Source: Diaporthe sp. PMI_573
Taxonomy: Eukaryota; Ascomycota; Sordariomycetes; Diaporthales; Diaporthaceae
Direction: 5' to 3'
Assembly (NCBI GenBank): GCA_021399435.1
Contig: JAJTUP010000004.1
Coordinates: 1,116,001-1,180,000 of the forward strand
Length of the DNA stretch: 64,000 bases
Positions 55,207 to 64,000 of the stretch are shown here, piece by piece (the first letter of the stretch is position 1; every line of letters starts with the position of its first letter). A program made the translations under genes and the position numbers. The notes under the pieces are model-generated. The model did not search any database. It worked only from the letters and a program-made list of their open reading frames with translations, and was not told the origin of the DNA.

Positions 55207-56421
55207 ATGGCTGAGCGCGAGGCAGTCCATTTCGACATCACGCCTGAAAAGGAAGCCAGCAAGCTGCAATTCCTTCGCCGGCAGTTCTCTGCAGGTCCTC
55301 CGGCCCTCTTGCGAAGCGATGTCGACCTCAGCGGCAAGACAGCCATCGTGACGGGTGGCAACGGTGGCATCGGCTTGGAGTGTTCGAAACAGCTCCTTGA
55401 CCTCGGCCTGAAGAGGCTCATAATTGCCGTCCGTGATGAGGCCAAAGGTGAAGCGGCGCGCAATACCTTGACGGCCAAGAAAGCACTGGAGGCCGACCAG
55501 ACCATCGATGTCTGGAAGCTCGACCTTGCATCCTACGAGTCCGTTACAGCCTTTGCACAAAAGGCAGCGGGTTTGAGCCCTCGGCTCGACATTGCGATAC
55601 TCAACGCCGGGATCAATCGCGGCTCCTTTGCCCTGAACCCCACCACGAGCCATGAGGAGGACATACAGACAAATTACCTCTCCACTGCGCTCCTCGTGCT
55701 CCTCCTTCTCGACAGCTTCAAAAACTCCAGAGCCAGTGCCGATGCCACCGCCACAAACAACACCCCGGGGCGCATCGTCGTCGTATCCTCCGACACGTCC
55801 GCGTGGGCCAAGTTTGCCGAGAAAGATAAGGAGCCACTCCTGCCGGCCTTCGACGTCAAGGGCAGCTGGGACAAGTTCGACCGCTACGCCACGACCAAGC
55901 TACTCGGCCAGTTTTTTGTCACGGAGCTGGCGAGGCGGGTCCCTCCGTCGCTGGCCGTCGTCAACTGTGCCAACCCGGGTCTCTGTTACGGCTCGGGCCT
56001 GAACCGAGAGCTGGGTGTTGCTGCTGCCATCTTCACGCGTCTCATTGGCCGGCCGGTTGCTGTGGGAGCGCGCAACCTCGTGCACGCTGCTGTCAAACAG
56101 GACCAAACGTCCCATGGACAATATGTTGAGGATGGCAAACTGAGACCGTGAGCCACCCTTTTTCTTCTTCTTGTTGTTATTCTCTATTGCTGTCTACCCT
56201 CCAGCCCCCCTCCGTCTCGCCTCAGCGGTGGCAAGCAGAATATCTATGTTCCCGCCAATTGATGATCAGGCTAACATGTGGAATATCCTTCGGCTAGAAT
56301 GGCGCCTTTAGTATATGACAAAAGGCAGGAGCAGATGTCTCAACGTCTATGGAATGAGACAATGAACGAGTTATCTTTCGCAGGGGCTCAGGGCATTCTG
56401 GAGAACGTGGCTCGTGTGTAG
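55207..56421 (+). CDS. Short-chain dehydrogenase 1 (retinol-dehydrogenase-like SDR)
   Basis: Two exons (55207-56147 and 56298-56421) give 354 residues. The first holds the Rossmann motif KTAIVTGGNGGIGLECSKQL, DLASYESV, NAGINRG, the Ser of VVVSSDTSAWAK and the catalytic RYATTK (YxxxK). The frame appears to stop at 56151 right after GKLRP, but GTGAGC at 56148 is a good donor, and an acceptor TAG at 56295-56297 opens a second exon reading MAPLVYDKRQEQMSQRLWNE and ending ENVARV. That tail is the normal C-terminus of this SDR group, so the spliced form is preferred. The enzyme should oxidise or reduce a hydroxyl/keto group with NAD(P). It faces the FAD oxidase across a divergent gap. Confidence 0.9.
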
Positions 56422-57156
56422 AAGCCAAAGGTTGCATTTTGAGTGTGCTGCAGATATGAGAGGCAGATGGCGGTCCCGAGGTGCCTTTGAAGGCTTCTCT
56501 CCATACCAATCCCATCAAGTGACCACTAGAGGGAGTCAGTTGGGGCACAGTAGGGGGCTAACGACATGTATTATCCACAGACACAGCATGTAGGAAGCAA
56601 AATTATCCCGTGTTATTTTCGCATGTCAATTAGGCATGGCGCCAAAACTTGCCCGCTAGCGAAAAAAGGCTCGGCCCGCGCTCCTGACAGCTCCTTCAGT
56701 TGCAATTCACTGGCTGGACTTACGGGCAACGCTGGGTGCTATTTGCTTCGGAGATAACGGACTTAAGAAGAACACAAAGTGTAAATTCCACCTGGGTAGC
56801 CACTGCTGAGGGTAGAATGCATAACGGATTTCATCCCTCATGATCTCGTACCCACAATCATGATACATGGCACAGAAAAGCAAGTTCTGAAATGCTACAC
56901 GCCTTCGATTTAACAGTTTTGGACAATGAACCACACAGCTCGTTCGATAATGATACATAAAAGTAACCCTGTTTGCGTCCAAACACACGAGAAATTGCCG
57001 TCGATTGTCAATGTTACAGTGTACTCATACTGATTCATCCTGGTGTCTCCCCTTTCCCGAATGATAGGTTGGTAGGAACAAGTTATTTGTTCGTCCCATT
57101 TTCGACATCCAGACACCAATAGGGCCGAACTTTCCGAAAGAACGGTGACTCGATGC
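56422..57156. other. Intergenic between convergent genes, no gene recognised
   Basis: About 0.73 kb between the 3' ends of the first dehydrogenase and the PTH11-like gene. No supported feature. Confidence 0.45.
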
Positions 57157-58480
57157 CTAATTTCGTTCCATCCATGGTTGCTGTCGGCTGTGTTGCTCCA
57201 TGACGACGGCCCCGCTTGAATCGTAGGAAGTAATGGTCTCGAACTCTGTGCTGCGGAAGATAGCATTACCGAACTCAGGATCATTGTCTTTCATATGGTT
57301 AATGTGCTCCAGAGGCACGAGGTGGCGTTCCGAGCCTGACCCGGTCTTCCAGTTCTTGTCGTTGTCAGTCTCCTGAGAAGGTTTGGGCCAGGAGCTTGCG
57401 TCGGCATGGGCCTTCCTGAGAGATTCCTGCGAAGGGCGTCGGCGGGCAAACGAAACCAGACTGCTCCACGATGGGATCGACGAAAGCACCTTCGGAAGGT
57501 CGAGCCCGGAAACAGCCTTGGGCATGGCCGGGACACACAGGACCAGGATGGCGCAGGCACCCTCGCCGACGGCTGTCAGTTGTACCGAAGAGAGGTGGTA
57601 TGTGAGGTCGTCGCTCCCGGCACGCCCAACGGTATAGACAAGGCGCACGATAGCCGTGGCACAAGCGGCCAACCCCAGCGCGAAGACGACCGACACGCCG
57701 AGCTTTCGTTTCCATGACATGTTTAGCTTCCAGATGACGCGCTGTGGGATGAGTAGGATAATGACATCGGTCGCGAAGGCGAAGCACGCGGCTGACAGGC
57801 TGGTATAGGCTGTGTTGATGCGGCAGTAGCCGCCTGGGAGGGTGCGGTTCCACAGGTACTCGTGGGGCACACATGACAGATTGACCAATATAATCGTGGT
57901 ACTGCAGTAGACGACGTTTGCCCATATGACAAAGTGGCAAGCCCAGAAGAAGAGGTTCCGCCGGTTGCCGCCGTCTGGAAGGAATATTCGAATCCACTCT
58001 ACCAGAATTGCTGCCTTAATAGTCATCATAAAGCCCAGGGCTAGACATGTCGTGATGATGCCGACCTGTGCGGGTTACAGTATCTTAGCATCAGGCTTAC
58101 GGTGAGTTTGTCAGGTCAAGGACACGAGGGAGAAAGGGGGGGGGGGACTGCCTTACATGCAGGAACTCTACCATATCTCGAAGTCGCAGGTTCCACATGT
58201 GAATAAACCACCCGGGATTGGTTGTCAGATAGTAATACACGCCTATGAGAGAGGCATAGACCGCGAATGATAACATCAAGAGATAGTCCTGAAGTTGGAG
58301 TGCTCCCACGATGACACATCTCGAGTAGAGCCGAAGCGAGATGGCAATGATTGAGACGGCAAGACACACGGAAAGAATGGCCAGAGTCATTGCATTTTGA
58401 TTAGGCGGGTTGTCAAAGACTGGGATCACGCCAGGTGGTGGCTTCATAGCCGGCATGTCCATGATGTTTGTGGCCGACAT
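57157..58480 (-). CDS. PTH11-like rhodopsin-domain membrane protein in the cluster
   Basis: Two exons (58480-58157 and 58065-57157) give 410 residues. Seven helices carry family landmarks: NAMTLAILSVCLAVSIIAIS, LQLQDYLLMLSFAVYASLIG, FMMTIKAAILVEWIRIFLP, CHFVIWANVVYCSTTIILV and FAFATDVIILLIPQRVIWKL, the last being the D(V)IILLIP motif. A conserved NTAYTSLSAA helix and a Ser-rich cytoplasmic tail follow (LVSFARRRPSQESLRKAHAD). As for the copy at 3.7-5.3 kb, a receptor or sensor role is assumed from the family; the two are clearly different paralogues. Genes of this type occur in or near some fungal secondary-metabolite clusters, but a direct role is not shown. Confidence 0.87.
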
Positions 58481-59917
58481 TGTGACAACCTTGGAAACCC
58501 AATGAAGCTGAGCAATCTGAAGTTGGGTCGAAAGAAAATGTCAGACGAAGGTTGAAGCTGATGGATGGTGATGGGCTGGTTGTGTTCTAATTCTTTGGAA
58601 TGCTAACGAGACAGAAGCTGGCTGATGGTCTGATCGTTGGGAGCTGTGCATGCCCCCAAATCTGTGGGATTCCGGCGATGGATTCCTGTACAACCACCCG
58701 AATAAGCCTCACAGTGTCCTCTACACTGTTCCAAGGCATTCTCATTACTTGTATGAGAAGCCCCGTACTTGCCTTGGTGTTCTGGGCTGTTGGTCTTTCG
58801 AAACAATTGATCCGGCGCCCAATTCCAACAAGAAATCTAACACACCACCTCGAAATCCCAGCATTCGAGTGTTCTAGCCCCAGGCTCCAATTGTAAGTAT
58901 CATAGGCTAAACAGGACAAAGGCTCTTGACTCAGCCTCTGACTCCTGCCACGTAGTTGTGGCCCGGTAGAACCATGATTACGATCCCACAAGAAGGCACA
59001 GTAGTGTTCCTCAAAAGGCCTGTGCAGAATCAGCCGTGTCAAATTGAAGCCTCGAAACCCCACTTCCACGGCCGTGTGACATGAACGGGTTATCGTTGCA
59101 CGGGAATCAACAACTGAGAATCAACAACGACCTTCCCAACAGCCTTGGTCGTTTCGTGTAAGTAAGCTGCCATGCTGCTTGTGTAGGACCATGTGGACGC
59201 CATAAATCCTTCCGCTGGGTGCATGATCATTACTATGTGTGACGACATGCACGCGATACCATGAATCCAGGCACGACTTGCGACATTCCAAAACTGCCAT
59301 TCTACCACACGCACTTTTCACATATACACCTCTACAGCCAGGCAGGGCAGTAATCCTACAACAGGCGGGGGCGCGGTGTTCAGCCCTCGCCGCAGAATTT
59401 CATTTGCAGAGTTTCACTGCAGAAAAACTGCAGTATGAGTGCATATGCGTGACTATCACTGCATAAGGCTGTAGAGGCTCAGTTGGAATGTCAGCTCGAG
59501 AGGTAACACACACTGACACATCCGCTCACGGGTTGTCTCGAGTGACACATGCTGATGCCCAGGTGTAAAAGGTAAGACCTAGGTCAGCAACCTCGGGACA
59601 AGAGAAGTGGCGCATGGAAATGCATAATGGACTTGAATGTCTTGTGATAAGTGTCGCCATCTTACTGGCGAATAAGAAGCTGCTTGCCTAGATGATCTCG
59701 CGAGGGTCTCGGCGGGTAAAATGGCAACATGAGGAAGTCGAGTAGAGAGCCAAAAGGATAAATTTCCGACTGGTCACCAGCACGAGTAGACATATGCTTT
59801 CAAAATACTCATTCTCAATATCGAGACGCCTACGCATATCGTGCACAAACACGCCCCGGTGATAACCACCACTGACGACCCTGGAAATTTGCTCACTGCT
59901 GCGTTTGCCTCAACATA
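58481..59917. other. Intergenic, possible decayed gene
   Basis: About 1.4 kb between divergent genes. A minus-strand frame at 58587-59069 has no known domain. A second frame (59090-59314) ends in a hydrophobic-basic stretch with TKAVGKVVVDS, which faintly resembles the last strand of medium-chain dehydrogenases. No full gene can be assembled, so I leave it unassigned. Confidence 0.3.
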
Positions 59918-61042
59918 ATGAACATTGACGGGTACGCACTCGTCATTGGTGGAGGTAGGGAGCGCTCCGCTGCACGTTGGATTGTTCTACTTTTATCAGC
60001 TGTAACGTCTGGGCCCTGCTGACTCTGTGAACCTGCGGGTCCGCCCAGGCAGCGGCATAGGCAGAGCAAGCGCCGAGGGTCTTACCAAAGAGGGGGCCAA
60101 GGGCGTCATGATCGCCGATATCAACTTCGAGGCTGCAGAGTTAGCCGCAGCGGCTTGTAGAGCCGGCGCCACGTCCGCGGATGCGGGGCCCAGGCCGGGC
60201 TTCAAGGCTGAGGCAGTCTATGTCGACGTGACGGTCGAGGCATCGATCCAACGGGTCGTGTCTCGCATGGTTGAGACATTTGGGCGCATCGATTACTGCG
60301 TCAATAGCGCTGGGGTGAGAAACTTCTCAGCACCGAATTGATTGAACATCTAAAGTCACTGGCCAGTCGGCTGATCCTCGTGCCAGATTGGGGTTCAAAA
60401 TGCGAACGAGACGGCCGAGGCTGATGCGGCCGAGTTTGAACGGTTCCTGGGCGTCAATGTCACCGGTACCTTCTTGGTCACACGCGCCGTCTCGGAAATC
60501 ATGAAGAAACAGGAACCAATCCTGACGGACGCAGCCTCTCCGCGTCGGGGCGTCAGCCGTGGCACCATCGTCAACATGGGCTCGCTTGGCTCGTTTGTCC
60601 CGCAACCTGGCATGATACAGTACACTGCCTCAAAACATGCTGTGTTGGGGCTGAGCAAGAATGCAGGTGAGCTGTTGTCCAACCATTGGCGAGCCGGGAT
60701 TCGTGCCTATTGTTGAAAGTCAACTTCCGGACGTGGTCATGATCAACGCTGAGGTGCAGAACACGCTGACACTTGGCGTATGCAGCACTTGATAACGCAG
60801 CACATAATATCCGTGTTAACTGTGTGTGTCCATCGTGGGCGGACACCCCCATGGTCCAGCGAGCTGTCGAGAAAGTCCGAGGGTTAGAACATATGATTAA
60901 CGCCGCTGTGCCGTTGGGCCGGATGGCCCTCCCGGAGGAGGTGGCCGATGCAGTCATTTTCTTGTGTAGCCCGAGGTCGAGTTATGTGACGGGCTGCAGC
61001 TTTGTCATTGACGGCGGCACAGCCTTGCGAGGCATTATGTAG
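59918..61042 (+). CDS. Short-chain dehydrogenase 2 (classical SDR)
   Basis: Four exons (59918-59954, 60049-60314, 60387-60666, 60786-61042) join in frame to 279 residues. The first intron cuts the dinucleotide motif, rejoined as ALVIGGGSGIGRASAEGL. The rest is classical: IADINFEAAE, VDVTVEASIQRVV, YCVNSAGIGVQN, the Ser of NMGSLGSFVPQPGM, the YTASKHAVLGLSK active site, NIRVNCVCPSWADTPM and VTGCSFVIDGGTAL. The acidic Asp after beta-strand 2 (ADIN) points to NAD rather than NADP. The exon 2-3 and 3-4 joins restore family sequence. It lies 450 nt before the cupin gene, on the same strand. The substrate is unknown. Confidence 0.9.
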
Positions 61043-61491
61043 GGGGATGTCTGACGGCAGCAGGTGGTTCTGATATGCTTGGCACTCACCTCGCTCAACG
61101 CCATGCATGATCGGGCGGCTCTTCATCCCCAGGTATTCATGTATCTAGTATCGCGTAATACCAGGTACCAAGTAAGACTTCCTTGCGCTTAACCGCCGCG
61201 TCTCGACCCCTCAGTGTTCGGACGAGGCCAACGTGCTTCTCTGGTGAGACTCGCTGATCAGTGCCGGACTGGGCTTGATCTTTCTCCGTGAGAGTTGCAA
61301 TCTCCAGTGGAAGGGGGGTGCGATTAGCAAGAATGCGTTCACTAAGCTAACACAAGCCTTTCCATGGCCCTGATACAGCCTGTGGTGATGAAAATATATC
61401 TGGCGGAACCAAATCGACTTTTACTGAAGGTTTGTTGTCGGTAATTCGTGAGAGAATTTGACCAACTTGCAACGTCACCCAACATCCAGAC

Positions 61492-62233
61492 ATGGCCACC
61501 TCAGCAAAGCCGAGCAATGAAGCTGATGCCTCTACCAGCAGCCCCGACCCCAAAATCTCATCCGATGACCCCCTCATGTTTCTTCGCGGTGCTGGCTACA
61601 TCTCCCATGGGTTCCCGGCACCGGGACTTCGCCGAACGGTGCGGCACATCACCGGTCATAATGAAGAGGGAAAGTCGGTTTTCCTGTCCACCGACTGCGG
61701 CGACCATCACCGCCTCATTGGAGACCAGCAGGCACTGGGCAACATCCTCTACTCGACGAAGGAGACACCCGTGGACATGAACAGTGACAAAGACTTGCAG
61801 CACGCAAAGGAGGAAGAAGTAAGCAGACTGACTGCGCTGAAACGCAGCTGGCATCAAAAGATACATGGCAGCTAACACAACCAAGCCGCCCTTACATTAC
61901 CAAAACGGAACGGTTCTGCGCATGGTTGACTTTGCGCCGGGATTGCTATCTCCTATGCACCGCAGCATATCCATAGACTACGGCATCGTTGTCGAGGGTG
62001 AGTTTGAGCTGATTCTCGACTCGGGTGAGGTTCGAATCATGCGGCAAGGGGACGTCAGTATCAACCGCGGCGGCGCCCACACCTGGCGAAACATCACGGG
62101 CAACGGCACTATGCCCGGCCGTATGATCTACGTGCTTGTGGGTTCCAAGCCAATAGTCACGGCTAAAGGCGAGGAACTCGGCCAACATCTCGCTGAGTTG
62201 GCACCCTACTACAAAGATGAGAAGCAAGATTGA
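61492..62233 (+). CDS. Cupin-domain protein
   Basis: Two exons (61492-61818 and 61886-62233) give 224 residues. A C-terminal single cupin barrel has motif 1 around LSPMHRSISIDYGIVVEGEF and motif 2 at QGDVSINRGGAHTWRN, with His residues that could bind a metal; motif 1 is atypical, with only one His. An N-terminal part (FLRGAGYISHGFPAPGLRRT, LSTDCGDHHRL) is conserved in this fungal group. Such small cupins occur in many secondary-metabolite clusters, where some act as cyclases, decarboxylases or dehydratases, but most are uncharacterised. The acceptor at 61885 is the one that keeps frame. It sits between two dehydrogenase genes, which supports a common pathway. Confidence 0.85.
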
Positions 62234-62577
62234 ACTATGAGCTTGGGCCGGTGACTTGTAACTGGTGGAATTGTATCAAACCCACTTGAATATCTCTAGC
62301 TCCTAGTACTCGGAAAGAAAATATTTCAGGGCAATCAGTATTGTTCCCTTACTCACACATGTTGTAACGAGCATGGTGCCTAAGCGATAATGACATCAAT
62401 CTTTGAAACAATCCCTGAAATTACTCAGGTACTGAGGTCTCTACTTCGTTTTGCGCCCATCCCTCAGAAATCTCTGCTGCAATTTTCCAAGTCCAAACAT
62501 GGCCCAAAATATACGATCCTGTATTTTGAACAGTTAGAGAGAAGTCTACCAATAATTCCGAGGCCTGTGCTGGAAGA

Positions 62578-63905
62578 TTATCGTACCCATATGGTGCGCC
62601 AGGCAAAGGTAGTGAGTATGCGAACTGACAGAGTAGCTTTGCCGTACCAGAACCATGCCGGGGGTGCTGGTTTCAGACTCTGAGCCACGATGTTCCTCGC
62701 GTAATCGAAACGGTCAGTGGTATCTGTCGTAGTGTTACCGAGGCAATCAGTCCTCGGGAGATCGAGTCTTGCGAAGGGAGCTTACTAGGAGTTCGTTGAA
62801 CATGCTGCGTGAATGCTTCAGCAAGCGGGGCATAATATGAATCTGGGCGCCGTAGGTCAGCTTTCAGGGCTGTTAAGTCTCAGTACAAGGTCAGTTTTGA
62901 TGCATTAGACGAACCTCGTGGAAGTTTCCTGTCCATGTCCCTCCTCAGAATGTTGGTGCCGACTTCACCAGATATGATCTTGTGCCGTTTATTAGCTAGG
63001 GGTGCGCGATTCGCGATTGGCGATTCGCGACACATGTCACATACCGTGAGGACTTTGACACTACGGTCGTGAAATTAGACAAGTTAGCCGGGGCAAAACT
63101 CTATGCCGAGATGATCTCTGGAACGCACCCTAAAGGCGCCATCTCCACCCGCAAAGTGTTTGACCAATGCTGGAGAGCAGCCTTGCTGGCATTGTACGAT
63201 GCGCCGTACACGTAAGGAACGATGCCACCTATTGAGCCGATATTTACAACGACCCCTCCTGAGCGGATCAAAAAGTCATGGAAGTGATGCACCATGCGCA
63301 TGGGCCCAAAGACGTTGACATCGAACATGCGCTGCACTTCGGTCACGTCTGTGTCGATGGCTGTCATGGTATATGCTAGGAGGACAAAGTCTCAGAGTCA
63401 TGGGTACTCAGGTGGCCTCACGGCATTTGGACAGTACGAAGACGACTCACCTATTCCCCTGGATATTTTCAATGGGTTAAGTCAGTCAAAATTCGAGGGT
63501 CAACTTGAAATGCCCAACGGATTCTCAAATCCTCTCTCTCGCAGTCCAGCGGAACTCACGCATTATTGACTAGGACCTCGAGTGATCCACCTGTAAGCTC
63601 GAGGACCTTTCCTTTCAGCTCAACAACTGACTCCTCTCGAGTCACATCCAGATAGTAGCACGTGATGCCAGCCTGGACGAGGTGCTCGTTACGCTCTGAG
63701 GGAAGAACAGTAGCAATGGGATGCAGGCCGCACAGAGCATACTGCTTGACAAGAGCCTCACCAATGCCTCCCTGGCCGCATCTAGTTATGTCAGCGTGGC
63801 CACGTTGTGGTTATTCCATCCACCATTTCACACGGGGCAGCGGATGCCCTACGGACAGCATTGAACTCACCCGGTGACCAAAGCGTATTTGCGTGTTTCT
63901 GGCAT
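62578..63905 (-). CDS. Short-chain dehydrogenase 3 (1-acyl-DHAP reductase-like), eight exons
   Basis: Eight exons (63905-63871, 63781-63560, 63458-63451, 63375-63129, 63060-63045, 62978-62915, 62842-62786, 62723-62578) close in frame to 264 residues. Motifs are ALVTGCGQGGIGEALVKQYA, VNNAGIAYTMTAID, the Ser of VVNIGSIGGI, YNASKAALQHW (YxxxK), and IISGEVGTNIL after the fifth exon. The tail PPAWFWYGKATLSVRILTTF is the hydrophobic C-terminus of the AYR1-like SDR group. The third exon is only 8 nt and the fifth only 16 nt; both are needed to restore conserved family sequence. The protein ends about 15-20 residues short of typical members. Members reduce acyl-DHAP or, in gene clusters, other ketones. 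It is convergent with the cupin gene. Confidence 0.82.
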
Positions 63906-64000
63906 GGTGCTGCAGTCCTTCCTTCAACAAAAGTTGTAAGTTCATGGAGGACTTTGAAGACGACGGGTTAGGATTGTGGAATTCCAAGACTGAACGTTCA
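63906..64000. other. Promoter start of dehydrogenase 3, window edge
   Basis: The last 95 nt lie upstream of the dehydrogenase 3 start codon. Any backbone gene of the cluster would lie beyond this edge. Confidence 0.4.

Noticed and set aside
60387..60605. Minus-strand frame over dehydrogenase 2
   Set aside because: Antisense to exon 3 of a well-supported SDR gene.
46850..63905. Named known mycotoxin pathway
   Set aside because: The gene set does not include a backbone enzyme, and the P450, SDR and cupin types occur in many pathways, so no pathway name can be supported.
1..64000. CRISPR arrays, rRNA genes, intact transposons, or viral insertions
   Set aside because: No regular spacer-repeat array, rRNA-like sequence, transposase, reverse transcriptase or capsid-like frame was seen on either strand.

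Overview
This window is nuclear DNA of a filamentous ascomycete (Pezizomycotina, probably a Sordariomycete). Most genes are cut by short (about 50-110 nt) GT-AG introns. The gene families are typical of the group: PTH11-like rhodopsin-domain membrane proteins, a Clr5-ankyrin protein, GMC oxidoreductase, several cytochrome P450s, pectin-degrading enzymes and flavin oxidases. Gene models were built by hand: for each multi-exon gene the splice sites were chosen so that the reading frame closes and family motifs are rejoined. The species cannot be named from sequence alone.

Layout. 0-26 kb is mixed and rather gene-poor: a GMC oxidoreductase cut by the left edge, a PTH11-like protein, a long empty stretch (5.3-9.4 kb), ribosomal protein uL1, a decayed 15-bp tandem repeat, a Nudix NADH pyrophosphatase, a fungal multi-spanning membrane protein with a degenerate partial copy beside it, a P450, a small membrane protein and a Clr5-ankyrin protein. 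At 26.5-31.3 kb a divergent pair for rhamnogalacturonan-I breakdown (acetylesterase and family-11 lyase) is bracketed by pieces of a dispersed repeat that carries tRNA-like sequence; the lyase has a single-base frameshift near its N-terminus. 32-46 kb is a compact, mostly housekeeping block: PQ-loop transporter, MFS monocarboxylate-type transporter, peroxisomal enoyl-CoA isomerase, COG1, Sas10/Utp3 and 3-ketodihydrosphingosine reductase.

46.8-63.9 kb looks like a secondary-metabolite or catabolic gene cluster running to the right edge: two P450s, a secreted berberine-bridge-type FAD oxidase, three unrelated short-chain dehydrogenases, a cupin and a PTH11-like receptor. No polyketide synthase, NRPS or terpene cyclase is inside the window, so the backbone gene, if there is one, must lie to the right.

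The most unusual items are an 8-nt microexon in the last dehydrogenase gene, the repeat-bracketed pectin cassette with its frameshift, tRNA-derived repeat remnants, a family of imperfect palindromes upstream of the Clr5-ankyrin gene, and a P450 that lacks the usual I-helix acid-alcohol pair. Nothing in the window can be shown to be a wholly new system; the right-hand cluster is the best candidate for unknown chemistry.
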